Origin: Rhytidiadelphus loreus
Lineage: Eukaryota > Streptophyta > Bryopsida > Hypnales > Hylocomiaceae
Direction: 5' to 3'
Length of the DNA: 64,000 nucleotides
Assembly: GCA_947034895.1 (NCBI GenBank)
Contig: OX344764.1
Location: 2,232,001-2,296,000 of the forward strand
In this document: piece after piece, positions 1 through 13,007 of the stretch
How the letters are laid out: every line of letters starts with the position of its first letter
Numbering within the stretch: position 1 is the stretch's first letter
The notes under the pieces: model-generated
Databases searched by the model: none
What the model saw: the letters and a program-made list of their open reading frames with translations, nothing else
Told to the model about the DNA's origin: nothing
Position numbers and translations under genes: made by a program

Positions 1-492
1 ATATTTTCTTCTCCAACAACCCCAATGCCCTCTAGTGACAGAGATTATATTCATTATATTATGAAAAATTTGCATGACTTCTCTCTATCAAGACTAACTT
101 ATTGATAAAAATTCCTATTATAATAATGGAGGAGTTCCAATTATTTGTCATAAATGATCAAAATTAATCTAGGTTGAGCACTTAGGGGTTAAAATTTCCT
201 TGTTCTGGGAAATTGTTGAGCTGTTTTCGGAAGACATGTGCAACTGAGCTGGAAATGCCTTTGAGCTTTTCGTTCAAGTTTTCAGCGATGGCGCCAGTCC
301 ATTGCGACACTGGGCACCTATTCAGTTCCTTTGTGTCTTCTTCATCTCCGGCGTTCGCGTCGTCGCTCAACACTGTTCTCCATTTCGCCGAAAGCATTTG
401 CAATTGCATGTGATTACATTTTGTTGTTTCTCGACTTATTGAGTTCCAACATTTCGTTTGTGCATTTCTTTTAAAGCCTTGAGTCTTGCAAC
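1..492. promoter_or_regulatory. Upstream region and probable 5' leader of the FO synthase gene
   Basis: The first 180 bases are AT-rich with no coding signal. From about 190 the composition rises toward that of the gene, so the transcript leader probably lies between 190 and 492. The short ORF at 213-413 resembles no family I know and is treated as leader sequence. No clear TATA box was identified. Confidence 0.4.
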
Positions 493-3400
493 ATGAAATG
501 TCAAGTTGCCGCCACTTTGCCCTGCAATGTCCCGCGGAGTTGTTGCCATCCGTGTGCGAGGACATCCCTGAAGCGTTTCGGACACGGGAATCCAGTTTTT
601 TCAAGAATCTCTGCTAAATCGCGATTACCGCTTCATAGACTCCCTTGCGGCGCTCCGGTGTCGACGACAAGCGATGGCAGAGTAACTGTGGTGAATGCGA
701 AAACCGCAGGCTGTGATTCTGAAACGCTTGAGCTCATTCAGAATGGCGTGCTCGGGGAGCATCCAGATGCGGAAGCTCTTCGTGAGGTGATGAATTTGGG
801 AATAGACAGTCTAGCTGCAGCTGCTGCTCGGATTCGTGATCGGAGAGAAGACGGTGACATCGTCACTTTCTCTCCCAAGGTTTTTATTCCTCTTACGCGC
901 GTGTGTCGAGATTTCTGCGGCTACTGCACTTTTGCTGCGCCTCCTCGACCGGGGAAGCCTGTCTACATGTCCGTGGATGAGGTGAGAGAATTTCGATTCC
1001 ATGAAGCTGGCATTAACAGGACCTAAGAAATTGTTATTGTTGTGAATCTCTGTCAAAGAAAGATGATTGAAAAGCAGATGCAAATTTCTTGCGTACATTT
1101 GTTGCAAGCTAGAGTGGCCTCGATATTGATGTGCTGATTTAGAACGTGTTTGTGGATGCAAATTTTGTAGTAGAATTCTACACAAGCAGCCTCTTGGTTC
1201 TTTCTTGAAATTTTAGGATATCTCCAATCTCAATAATGAAGGCGTCTACTATGCGAACAATTTGTGAGATGGTCGTCTGCTTAGCGTTTGTTCCTTGTTG
1301 TAATTCTCTTGCATTGGAGATACTAGCACATGTAGCTTATTGTTAGCATCCATCAGGTGCTAGAAGTGGCTCGTGCCGGAGTAGAAGCAGGTTGCACGGA
1401 GGCTCTGTTCACATTGGGCGACAAGCCCGAGCTTCTTTACGACCAAGCGAAGCATGAGGTATGTCTGATCCTCTTTTCTTTTTAGAGCTGTATATTGGGG
1501 TGCACGACTTTCTCCAGTGCATGAATTCTGAGTATAAAAACCTCAGAACAGTTCATTCTCAATGTCAAATATTAGCTTTAAGATCCACGTTTGATGTATT
1601 TACGCTTTCGATAATTTAATTTAGATCATTATGTTAATATCCTCAATGGAAATGCGATTGAAGTCTTCTCCTTGATCATATGTGTGACAGCTTGAAGCTC
1701 TGGGTCATTCATCAACAGTATCATATGCGGCCGAGGTAGCCAGAATTGTCCTTCAGGAGACAGGTTTACTGCCTCACATGAATGTTGGAGTTATGTCAAG
1801 GGACGACGTGACACTCCTACGCCATGTTTCTGTCAGTCAGGGATTGATGCTGGAGTCGGTCTCTGAAAGTCTGTTGGAGCCAGGGGGGCCACATTACAAA
1901 TGTCCCGACAAAATTCCATATACTCGGCTCGCCTCGATTGCTGCTGCTGGTGAGGGAATGATTTTTCATGCACAGTGAGAGTAGCATATGACGAGGAAGG
2001 AAACATTGGACTTTTGCAAGTTATAACACACTCTCATTTCAATGTTCAAGGTTCCGGGTTCTTTCTCCCAAACGCCAATTGAGACAGATTGATTGAGTTA
2101 AGGATCCTGATGGTTTTGGTGGAGGTTGATTATGTCTTACGAGTATGATCCGGTTCGTGTTTCAGGCGAGAAGAAGGTACCTTTCACGTCTGGCCTACTC
2201 ATTGGTATTGGCGAAACGCGGGAAGAGCGATTGCACGCTCTGCTCGCACTCCGCGACCTATATAACCAGTATGGGCATATCCAGGAGATCATTATCCAAA
2301 ACTTTCGTGCAAAGAAGGGTACTGCAATGGCGAAAGCGACTGAGCCTTCGCTAATAGAGCTGGAGTGGACAATTGCAATGGCTCGGTTGGTGTTTGGAGC
2401 ATCAATGAGTATACAAGCACCACCCAATCTTACTCCCACCATGTACCGTTCTTGACCTCGCATAATATTGGATCAATATGCTGGTACTTACCGTGAGTGT
2501 TTTCGAAGATTAAAAGAAGTTTTTCGGAGGGACTCTCTTTATGAGTAGCCTGGGATAAGGTTTTCGTGTGCAGTTTTTAAGGAACGTCTGTTTGCTGTAT
2601 TCAAAACCTTTGAGCTTCTGTCTTCTGTTGGAAAGACGTCAAATTCAAAATTCGGAATTTATTGCTCTCTGCCGTACATTCGATGAACTGGTTTTGAGTC
2701 CACATTTAGCAAGTGATTTATTGTGGGATTTCTGCTCTGCAGGGCGGATGGAAAAGAGTGGAAGAAACTTATTGATGCAGGCATTAATGATTGGGGTGGC
2801 GTTTCACCCGTTACAAAAGATTGGGTTAATCCTGAGGTCTCTTTTTAAAACTGTATTAAAATTGCAAGGAATGAAATGTATCTAGATAATGTTGGCTTAT
2901 GGATGCAAGAAAAGGTTAGTTATTTGCTATAACAGTCCTGGTCGTCACATTGTCATAATTTATATGCTTGTGTCACTTGATATCTTATTGCAGGCCCCTT
3001 GGCCGCATGTAGACCTATTAGCGGCTGCAACAGCAGATGCAGGAAAGCTGCTGGTGCCGAGGCTGGCCGTCTACCCTTTTTACATCAATGAATTTTGGCT
3101 GGTCAGTAAGTTCTGAACCTAGTTTGTGTGGACGTTTCGTTGTTTTTGAATCGAATGGATTAACAGTGTTTGTATCTAGCCGAAACAGCTGATTTTGGGC
3201 AGCAAGAATATGAGTTGACCGTCTGCAAACAATCAGTTTGAGAGTTGTGACTGCAGAACTATCTCTCAACCGTATTTTGAAGATTTGTCCACGACATGTG
3301 AAATATTTGCTGTTTGAATCTCTTTTGTTCCTGTGCCTCCTTTTGTGATGAATGCTGAACCTCGTCTTTGAATTTCGAGTTTGTAAGGTGCATGTGCACA

Positions 3401-6400
3401 TGAATTGAAGAAGGAAAAGATGGTATATCTTGTTGCAGGATCCTGAAGTTTTAAAGAAGGTCCGTGGACATGAGAATAGTCTTGGGTATGCCAGAGCTGA
3501 GGAGTGGTCCCCAGGCCTTTCCCGAAATGCACACTTCTCTTTTCTAGATTGTAGCTTCTCCAAGTCAACTGGGAACATCGTGGACAACCTCTCTGAAAGA
3601 ATGGTGGATCTTGCTAAAATCTCTGTAGGGAACGATGGTACAGTGCACCCTCCAAGGTCATTGAACAGAGGTGAGCATTAGTTCCAGTAGCTTGATTGCT
3701 AATGGATGTGTAGTTTCCTGGGACAAGGCAAGGGCGTTGCCAGCAGTTGTCGTTGGTATGAAATATATCCAGACTGACTGAGAATTGGTCTGTTGTTCTG
3801 ACCCAAGGGGCGTATGGAAAGGATGTAAGAAGAATTTTGAATAGGATAGAAGAAGGTGAAGAGCCATCCGAGGTATACTATTTCCTGACCAGGACAGTGG
3901 TCCACCTGTGCACCATTTACTGATATTGTTGGTTGAAATGAGATAAATTGTTGACCGCATTTAGCTACTTTTTTGTATTCAACACTATTTTTTGAGGTTT
4001 TGGAGTTTCATCTTTGTTGACCAAATGTCTTTTCTTTTCAGATCGAAGTCACAAGACTCTTTCGTGCGGTGGGGCCCGAATTTCTTGAGATTGTCAAAGC
4101 AGCAGATGAGTTGCGCGCGAGAGTCAATGGAGAAAAGGTCAGAATTTAATGGACATGTCGGAGCGATTTGGGAAATATATGTGGGTGTGATGCTCTGCTC
4201 ATGCTCTACTCATTAGTTCTAAATGATGACTTTTATGTTGCAGGTTACATATGTCATAAATCGCAACATCAATTACACAAACGTTTGTGGTTACAGATGT
4301 CAATTTTGTGCCTTCAGGTAGGGAACATATTGTGGATTTACTCTCTCTTGGTGAGTTGTTTCTTAGTGCTGGTACCTTTTATCTCGTTCTTTGTTTGTGA
4401 CCTACAGATTTCTCAATATTTCATATTTCATATTTCCTTGAATAACTATAGATCGTTCCTCTAGTGTGCAAAATTGTCTGTGACTCGGAGAAGATTTAGG
4501 AATTGAATTTTCTGGGGTTTTTTTGTGTCACCGTTTCAGTAAAGGGAAGCTTAGTGAAGACCTGCGTGGAAAGTCGTACAGGTAGTTCATTCTTTTCAGT
4601 TTCATAGAATCGGATTTTCAGTTTTACCGAATTTGGTGGTTGTTGCTTGAAACTGTGTCAAGTCTGCTTGTAAGAAATCATATCAATGTCTTTTGAGTTG
4701 CTGCAGCTTTACAAGGATCTAACTTCGAAGTCCAATTTATAATGGTCTCTGCATAAGCCCATGAATACGCTCTTCTAATTGATTGCCCAGTAAAATCCCT
4801 ACTACGATCGAGTTTCTTCCTCACTAAGTATGTCTGGCGTTTTGAGCAGATTATCCCTGGAGGAAATATCCCGCAGAAGTCTAGAGGCCTGGGAGAGAGG
4901 TGCTACCGAAGTTTGTATGCAGGTACTATCTATATCTTTAGAAACAATTAAAATCTTCAGTCATATTTGTCAACAAATTGTCATTTTCTTACACCTCCAA
5001 AATTGTAGAAGATTTCAAAATTTCTTTCTAGAAATTTGGAACTATGCTATAACAGAAGATCCCAATCAGACTGCATGTAGCATTATTTGAAAGTTCTGTG
5101 TAGCATTGTTGAATCTTCTGTAGTAGACTGATCATAATAGTAATTTTGATGACGTCATGTGGATTTGCAACTGCAGGGAGGAATACACCCTGAGTTCACA
5201 GGGGAAACTTACTTGGAGATCTTGAAAGCGGTAAAGAAGGCTGTTCCAGAGCTGCATGTTCATGCATTTTCTCCTCTAGAAGTCTTTCAGGGAGCTTTTA
5301 CCCTGGGTGTCAGGTACTTGTGTCCTCATTTTGCGTTCTCAAGTTTCAGAACTAGGGTCTGGTTGTTAATATGGTAATAATATTATTGCTCATTTTGACT
5401 CCTTTCAGTCGTCAACAGAATTGGACCTTTTCGTACGTTATTTCAAGCATGTAGAAGATTTGGACCTCGATATTCAGAACGAACATCCTCCGTATTCTCT
5501 TCTTTAAGTTTTTGTGTGCGTGCAGTATTGAAGAGTTTCTGGTGGATTTGAAAAACGCTGGTCTTGGTTCACTGCCGGGCACTGCGGCAGAGGTGAGAAC
5601 AATAAGCCGGGACGTGAAATGAGTGGCTATAAATTTATTTTCGTGCAAGTTCATATCAGAATTCTGTTAGTGATGATGCAATGCATGATCTCTTTTAGTA
5701 CCATGGCAAGACTCCATGTTCATCTTAGGTTTGCTACTGCAGACAGCGTTGAATTTGAATACCACTCTTATTTGTTCTCTCAACTGAAGCAAATGGGGTC
5801 CCTTTTTAATTGTAGTAGTAATGTTCATCGATGGGAGTTTGTTGTTGTTTTACAGCTGTAAAGATTGGTTAATCAAATATGTAAAGCTCCCACTTGAATA
5901 CCTCATATTTTTGTGCTTCGGACTGGGAGTTCCATGAGGAACTTTTCCGAGTCTCGAGTCTTTGCAATGACGATCAACGTGTACGGACCTTCGTTTTGCA
6001 GGTACTGGATGACGAAGTTCGAAGTCTGCTATGTCCTGACAAAATCAATACTAATCAATGGCTAGAGGTTCACTTTTATCTACCCGAATCCTATGCTGAC
6101 TGAATTCTTTGTGCATTGGAGAGTTATGACCCTAAGAACAGCAAGATAATTGGTTCTAATTACGTCTCAATCCCTCCAATGAATGTGTATTCCTGTTGTC
6201 ATCTTCCATGTCACACTCATTGTGCTGAAGCTGGCAGGTTATGGAAACTGCACATAAGGTAGGACTCCGTACAACGTCAACTATCATGTTCGGCCACCTT
6301 GATCGACCTCACCACTGGTAACTCTTCATCGCAGACATTGTTTGAGTATCTTGTGTAATTAATTGGTTACTGTATTACGGGCATCAACTGCCTGTAATTC

Positions 6401-7448
6401 TTTTTGTTAATATTCATGTGAAGGAATGCTGTAATCCAGGTCACGACATTTGCTTCATGTAAGGAATCTTGCAAGGAAGACAGGTGGTTTCTCAGAGTTT
6501 GTGCCCCTTCCCTTCGTGCATATGCAGGTTTGCATGATTTCTACCACTGGAACTCATATTTGAAAAAATTCACTGTTCGAAAGGTGGAAAGTTTCTTTGA
6601 AAATACTACATTTTGAAAGAGTTGGGATGCCTCTCTGGAAGTGCAAGCATTTGATTCTGTATTTGGAATTTCAGGCACCAGTGTACTTGAAAGGCCGATC
6701 TCGAAAAGGACCAACAAGTCGAGAGTGTGTACTGATGCACTCAATAGCGCGACTGATCTTGCATCCCTTCATCACTAATATCCAGGTGCGACTCTTTTGT
6801 TCCGAATTCGTATTCGCACCTTACACAGCCTTGCCAACCTGTTCTTCCAGCTGTCATGCCCATTTCTTTAGTACTATTATATTGCTCGGAAGATTTTGTT
6901 CTACTTCCTGTGAAACGATAGCAGTTTGGGTGTTTGACTTGTGCAAGCACGACTTGAGTGCAGTTGGCATTATCCTCTTTTGAGTGGAGTTACGTTGGCA
7001 AGTATAGACTGCTTCTTAGTTGGGGGTCTCCTTGCTTGCTTGGTGTAGGCTTCATGGGTCAAGATGGGACCAGGTGGAGCTAAAGCTCTTCTAGCAGCAG
7101 GTTGCAATGACATGGGAGGCTCCCTTATGAACGAGAGTATCACAAGAGCTGCCGGAGCATCACATGGTATCTTGGTCATTTGGGTCGACCGATTTCACTT
7201 CCTATACTCTGATCTGAGTTCGTTAGAATGCAAAATATGCTCCTTATCCAACACATTCAGAAGCATCCGGTAGAAAACTGACAATATATTGGCTTGCAGG
7301 CGAAGAGCTTCTTCCTTATGAGATGGAAAGTTTGATTGTGTCTACTGGTAGGATACCTCATCTGCGCACAACTCTGTACGGAGATGCTCCCGTGCAGCAA
7401 AGACTTCGAGCCTTCTCGGCTCTTCCACTTACAGGAAGACGGGATTAG
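493..7448 (+). CDS. cofGH: FO synthase, fused CofG-CofH radical SAM enzyme, 20 exons
   Basis: Makes 7,8-didemethyl-8-hydroxy-5-deazariboflavin (FO) from a pyrimidine precursor and tyrosine; in plants and algae FO is a photolyase antenna. Exons: 493-981, 1357-1458, 1691-1949, 2166-2442, 2743-2836, 2994-3101, 3439-3670, 3808-3872, 4042-4137, 4244-4317, 4540-4581, 4850-4922, 5177-5313, 5526-5592, 6002-6067, 6238-6317, 6440-6527, 6675-6785, 7049-7166, 7300-7448. All introns are GT-AG, every phase closes, and the product is 908 aa. The CofG half has CX3CX2C at Cys138/142/145 and the motif [11 protein letters not shown]. The CofH half has a second CX3CX2C at Cys589/593/596, then [25 protein letters not shown] and [10 protein letters not shown]. 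The first ~75 residues look like an organelle transit peptide (inference). Bacteria often keep the halves as two genes. No break was seen. Confidence 0.95.
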
Positions 7449-8561
7449 ATCGTCGGACTTGGACTTCACCAGTGGGAAGGAGAGGAGGGCATCTGTCCAT
7501 GCGGAGCTTACGAAGCGGTTCTGAGGTGGGTGCACCTGAATTTCCCCGATTATTGCATATCCCTGTGGCTTATTTCGACTAATTTTACTGGTGGAGGAGC
7601 TTTTGTGAGTTTTTGTGCAGTAACACTGAATCAGTACTAAGATGAACGTCTTGATGTACTATTTTGTTTCCAACAAACTCGATTACACAGTAGCTAGGAT
7701 TCGGCTGTTTAGGTGAACTTAAACAAATGCAATGTGCCCTACTGTAATGGTTTTTCAGCATTCAGACGGAAGCCGAGTTCCCGTGCAAGGACCTTGTGGA
7801 ACATTTCTTTTTTCTTTCATTTTTTGATGCAATGAAAGTGATTTCCATTGCAAGAAATTTGTGACACATTGTAACATGAAGCACTGAACGATGTATAGTG
7901 GCAAATGAAATGTCCTCTGTTCACTAAATAAATATGGTAAGTAATCCTTCAGATTTTACAAAGGAGAGGTCAAGGGTTCACGCGATGATAATGACGCTGT
8001 TTGGGAGTGTTCAAGCTTTAGCTCTTACTTCAGACTGAGTCGTGGTTGCAACCACAGTCCAAAAGTCACTTGTGAACTGCACATCTGTACTGTAAGCATA
8101 TCCATCAATGACCTTTGGAATGGAGAACCGGTCAACTTGCTTGATCATCTATGCTTCTCTCATTTAGCGCCTCTGCATGTGCGTTAATGTTTGGGGACAA
8201 CCACTGGTTAGTTCATTGTTGTCCGGTGACTCTGGTAAAAAAACCGGTTGGAGTTTGAAAATGGAGGATCCAAAACCGAACCAAAAATTGGCAGTACTGG
8301 CAACCAGCTGGTGTTCAAAAATAAAAGGTGGATATTTAGTTGTTGTTTTCATGAATTTGTCAAATTTTAGTAGTTTTTCATTTTGAATCCAAGGCTAATG
8401 TCCAAGTTGTTGGAGGAATGTATGTTCTTGGACAAGGTGGATATTGGTTTAGGGTTGGCTGTTGAGGGGTTTGGAATGTTTGGATTGGGTGGGGTAGGTA
8501 TCACTTAAGAATTAGTTGTGGCGACTTGTCTTTCTTTGCCGTCTATTTTTTCCAGATGTAA
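7449..8561. other. 3' flank of FO synthase
   Basis: Non-coding. The stop is followed by a stretch of gene-like composition; an AATAAA at 7927-7932 is a plausible polyadenylation signal, giving a 3' UTR of about 0.5 kb. The remainder up to 8561 holds no recognisable gene or repeat. Confidence 0.4.
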
Positions 8562-9226
8562 GAGCATTCCCACTACACTAATAATGGTATATAGTGTTGG
8601 TAACACTAATTACGAAGTACAACACTAAATGTCAACAATTTCACTAGTGTTACTAACACTAAATGTCAATATAGGCACTATTTGACAACTTTTTGAATTT
8701 TTTTGGGATATAAATTTTTAACAAGACTTCATTTAGTATTAAAGGTAATTTCATATTAGAAATGAGCTCACAAGAGGTGGAAAGTAAAACTCTCAATGAG
8801 TTTGGTCAAAATTAGGTAACACTATTTGTAACATAACACTAAATACCATCATTAGTGTAGTGTCTTCCCTATCCCTATTCAAATGATTTTTATCTGGATA
8901 GGAAAAAAAGTTCTCCCACTAACATTTCATGTTCCTAAAAATTTAGGGAAGGAGGCTCCAAATTTCATGAATGGGATGATGGATAGGGAACTCAAATGGA
9001 GTAATTCCTAAACCACTTTTTGCCTTTCAACATGAGTTGTGCTTCATTGATTCATGAAAGTACTATTCATTTGGCCTTGTTACTATTTCTATAGTTTCCT
9101 CTTGACTTCTCCCTCCTTCCCTATTTAGTAAATAGTTGAAAATTTAGGGAAGAACGCTCTCCATCTATACTTCCTTTCATCCCAATGGAGATAAGGATAG
9201 GGAAGCCACTAGTGGGGATGCTTTGG
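8562..9226. mobile_element. Degenerate Harbinger-like MITE carrying a nested MITE
   Basis: The left end AGAGCATTCCCACTA (8561) matches the reverse complement of the right end, AGTGGGGATGCTTT (9211-9224). The ends resemble the intact element at 60113-60381, whose ends are GAGCATCCCCACCA with a TTA duplication. Here the right end has drifted and the target duplication is not clear. The nested element at 8571-8862 begins almost at the left tip, so the outer unit was probably only about 370 bp. Confidence 0.5.
8571..8862. mobile_element. CACTA-like MITE, 28 bp TIRs
   Basis: The left end begins CACTACACTAATAATGG and the right end is its near-perfect reverse complement, CCATCATTAGTGTAGTG. The repeats extend to about 28 bp with three mismatches. 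The 3 bp flanks are TCC and TCT, so the duplication is imperfect. There is no coding capacity. The CACTA start suggests an En/Spm-type MITE, though the family assignment rests only on the ends. Confidence 0.55.
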
Positions 9227-10035
9227 AGTTTAGTTTTAAAATTGGCATGTCTTTGAAAGAGGAGAATTGTAGATTTGCAAATTTGAAATTGAAGGAAAGC
9301 ATCTGGTGAGAATTTGATACTAGAGGAAATCAATTGGGAGATTTTAATAAGGAGGAGATACAACCAAGCTTGGAAGAAACCTTAGTTCCTATAGAAAAGA
9401 GGCAAATTATTGGGGCAACTTTGGAAAAAAATTTGAACTTTGGTGTGTAGAAAATAGTGCACATTAGAATAGTGGATTCCACCTCCATTTCTCGTAAAAA
9501 GTAAGTTACAATTGTTGCAGTAATTACACTTGCAATAATTACTACCATTACATTAGATAGGAATAAAGAAAAAGAAAATTATATCTAGCTTAGCTACAAT
9601 AAATTATGGATGCCAAAGCCAATTGCGTTTTGAATGTGATCACCAACTAATATTTAGGCCCTTTTTACAAATATAGGTTGAGGTAAGTCATTAAAATGTC
9701 ACCTTAAGAAGAATTGAGCTTTTTTTTCACCTCAATTTATGTTAAAGAATTTTAAAATTTCTTTTTTTTGTGGTTCAAAGTTGAAAATGTGAACCATTTT
9801 TGCATTTTAGAGAGAAGATTATTGATTTCTTGCAACCATGTTTTGTTGTCATTCCAAAAAGAATATGACTTGAATAGATATTTAAGTTGTTTATGTTTGA
9901 TTAACCCTTCAATGTAGTGATCTATTAGGATCCAAATTGAAGTCTTGGAAGTAGATATGCAGTGGCAAATTTTTACTCAAGTCAATTTTTATAATGTAAC
10001 ACCACCTAATTGTGACCAATTTAGTTGTGACCAAT
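9227..10035. other. AT-rich intergenic DNA
   Basis: No gene, RNA or repeat boundary could be recognised here. Confidence 0.5.
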
Positions 10036-10038
10036 TTA

Positions 10039-10262
10039 CACTAGAAGGAACCCGCGTCAAAGTTGACGGATTTTGTTGGACATCCAATATAACAATCGTT
10101 GTTTTTATGTCAACAATGATGTCCACTATAACATCTTCATGTTATAGTGGACATCATTGTTGACATAAAAACAAGGGTTGTTACATGGGATGTCTAACAA
10201 AATCCGTCAACTTTGACATAAGAATACAAAAGAAAACATGGGATGAAGGGATCCTTCTAGTG
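10039..10262. mobile_element. CACTA-type MITE folding into a 79 bp hairpin
   Basis: The 224 bp element has ends CACTAGAAGGA and TCCTTCTAGTG and is flanked on both sides by TTA (10036-10038 and 10263-10265). Inside, 10056-10134 and 10139-10217 are 79-base inverted arms with about six mismatches and a CTTC loop, so a transcript would form a long, almost perfect hairpin. The first nine bases equal those of the 6.5 kb CACTA element at 14649-21185, which could be a relative or mobilising parent. TTA duplications also occur with PIF/Harbinger elements, so the CACTA call rests on the terminal sequence. Confidence 0.85.
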
Positions 10263-10289
10263 TTAGCAATATATTTCTACGTTTATCAA

Positions 10290-10510
10290 TTTTTAAAATA
10301 GTAAATCACATTGAAGTTATATTCAAGTCCTTTTTCATCCTAAGTTTGTCTAATTTTTTTGTAGATTTAAAAAAGAACTAGTAAAAAAAAAAAGACTAAT
10401 TCTTGATCTCCAAAGTAGACAATTATTTTACATGATGCAATTTTGTTGTCCCTCATAGTGTTAAAAAAAAGTGTAGACTACATGTCAAACTATCTACTTA
10501 AAAGATGTAA
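10290..10510 (+). repeat. Fragment of a dispersed repeat also present at 29280-29509
   Basis: This stretch aligns by eye with 29280-29509 in the same orientation, sharing phrases such as ATATTCAAGTCCTTT and CACAATTATTTT-like words. It is a diverged copy of an unidentified repeat with no visible ends or coding region. Confidence 0.6.
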
Positions 10511-12392
10511 ACATTTGTTTCCCCCCCCCCCCCTTTGTTCTCTAGAAAAATTGAGAGCCATTGATCTCTCTCAGGAAAAAATTTCCCCCCTTCTCTAATG
10601 CCATTGATCTTCAAATCTACCGTTGATCAAAAATGATCCTGGCCATTGGATACATTAATGTATATGGACTATGGATACAGATACAAAATACAGGATACAG
10701 ATATAGACTTCAAATACCTATATGGAATACAAGATACATGTAAGATAAAGTACAAATGAAATAACCCATATTGAATGGTGGCAAAACTGCCTACCAGAAA
10801 TACAAAAGAGGGGGTTGATTGAGTGGGAGACCGAGTGACTGGGTGAATGGGTCATTGGATGACAATTTGTACTCCTTTTGGAAAAATTAACAACAAATGG
10901 AATGTTGCCTTGTGAACCCCCTTTATAAAATCTACAACATTTTGGTTGGAAATTGACATTTCCTCACTATCCATTAAAAAGATGACCATCCAAAGATTGA
11001 CTTTCTATTGACTTGTGTGAGCTCTTGAGTTGTCACTTTGGTCTTAGGATTTATTTATTTTTTGCTTTTGCTTCTTATTAGTAGAATTTATAGTCAAAAC
11101 TCCATAAAAAGAATGTTCAAATTCTAATTGATAAAAGTCCCTACTAATAAGGTGATTTATTTTTAGAATCTTGGAGTATCTAAAACACTCTAATTCTTTG
11201 CAAGTAGTACAAGAAACAACATAGACATCGATTGAAGAGAAGTGTTTTCAATAGAAAAAAAACACCAAGAGCTCAACAATGAAATTGATTCATCAAAATT
11301 TTCTTTCAATCAAAAGATTCTCATTCATTGGATATTACAAGAAGGTTATATTCAACCCCTATGAACACTCCAAGCAAGTCAAAATATTTGAAAAAGGTGC
11401 AAATTCTATCAACCAGAATTTTTACACTCCCTTGCATTGACATTTGACAATTTTTTTATTTTTGTAAGCCCGAATAATTTGGGAGTAGGAGGTAGAAGGT
11501 ATATATGCTAATTTGGTCCTTCTGAAGCTAATGGTGTAATCCATTTGTCAATTGAAACTTTTATCCAAAAGTTAGGTAGGATCCAACAATAGATTTGAAT
11601 TTTTTTTAGTAATTAATTAGCCTTAATTAATAGTTAATTCTAGAAAGATCTAGAGGTTAGAATGAGAGAAGAGAGTTTGAGAAAAGTATAAAAGGACACC
11701 ATGTCATCTCTCAAATCACCCCTATTGTGTTGTTGGCCAAATTCATTGGCATTTTGTTTAATTGTTAGTATTGTCCAATTTGGCCATTTCATTGTCTACT
11801 TGTATTTTTGAGCAACTTTGTTCAACTACTTACATTTTGGAGTACCTCTTGAAGGACATAGGGTCCTTCAAGCTTTGCCTAGTGATTCTCATGTCGTGAT
11901 CTTCTTCCTACTAGCTAACATGTATACGTTCTTTCCGATTTCTTTAAGATTTGGAGTCATTGACTTGTACTAACTAATGTACACTAGTTCCTTATTAAAA
12001 AATTCCCACTCTTTTGGAGAAATCCTTCTAGGGTCTTGACTTGCAAAACAAGTGGTCGGTGTTGGATATTTGAGAAATTTGTTGCATGATTTGGGTTGGT
12101 TGTTTCTAGCTAATGTCTTGTTTTTGTACCTTGTCATCCCCTTTGTTGTTATATCATTTCTTACGGTGAAGTTTTGACTTTATGACTAATTTTTAGAATT
12201 ATTCATTAGAAAATCCTTTGTTCTTTAGCTTTCATAGTACCATGTAGTTCAATTGTTTACTCCTAAAATAACTAGTAAAGTTTGAACTTTTATTTTCAAA
12301 ATAACTTAGAAGTTGAACGAGTAGATGAGTCCCAAAGGTCAAAACCTATAGGTCAAGGCCATAGGTTAGAACTAGTAGTGTGGTCCCAACAT
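10511..12392. other. AT-rich intergenic DNA with a GGATAC-rich stretch
   Basis: A poly-C run lies near 10521-10533. It is followed by GATACA/GGATAC-like words at 10645-10745 that mirror, in inverted orientation, the GTATCC-rich stretch at 31980-32115. From 10,760 to 12,392 no gene or clear repeat was seen. Confidence 0.45.
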
Positions 12393-12641
12393 CATTAGAT
12401 GGGATTCAACCCTTCAAGAGGGCCGTTTCAGATTGGTTCCCGTTGTTGGGAACAAACATGTGCTGTCTACAAAAAATAAAAATAAAAATAAATTTAAAAT
12501 TAGTTTTTTTTTAATGCTTGTTGACATGGCCATCTCTTGACCATGTCACTCCCCATGTCAACAAGCTGAATGACAGAGTTCTCAACGCAAGGGAATAGTA
12601 AGGAACTCGCAGTCCTTAACTCCAGTAGAAACTCATCTAAA
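12393..12641. mobile_element. CATTAGATG-family element, copy A
   Basis: Begins CATTAGATGGGATT and ends with a degenerate CATCTAAA. It contains the family modules: GGGCCGTTTCAG near the left end, a GTTCCC/GGGAAC hairpin, an A/T-rich core, then an internal hairpin with stem GACATGG (12523-12529) and CCATGTC (12541-12547). No ORF of note. See copies at 12793, 13651, 24825, 29591 and 31054. Confidence 0.7.
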
Positions 12642-12792
12642 GATTGGAACTATTCGGGACCTAGATTAGAGCAATGCCATCCATATATGTGAGACATCAA
12701 CCTTCAAAAAATTCTAAAAGCTAGTGAGAGGTTTGAAAAAGGTTCCAAAAAATATTAAGAGCTAGCTATGAAATTTGAAGGGGTTCAAAAAC

Positions 12793-13007
12793 CATTAGAT
12801 GAAATTCAGCCTTTGTTGGGGGCTGCAAATTCTCCCTACATTTCTTACGTTTTGATCTTTGCCACGCAGCCTGCTAACATAGTTGAGAGACTGCCATGTG
12901 AGCAGACATTAAAATTTAATGTTTTTAATTTTTTATCCAAACAGTGCTAGCTGGTTCGCAACAATGGCCTGAAACGTCCCTCTCGGGAGGCCAAAACACA
13001 TCTAATG
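12793..13007. mobile_element. CATTAGATG-family element, copy F (short)
   Basis: Begins CATTAGATGAAATTC and ends CACATCTAATG. A GGCCTGAAACGTCCC module lies near the right end and an A/T tract in the middle. The internal hairpin of the family is eroded here. At 215 bp this is the shortest copy. Confidence 0.65.

Noticed and set aside
182..604. 140-codon ORF on the minus strand at the FO synthase start
   Set aside because: It overlaps the confirmed first exon in antisense and matches no family I know.
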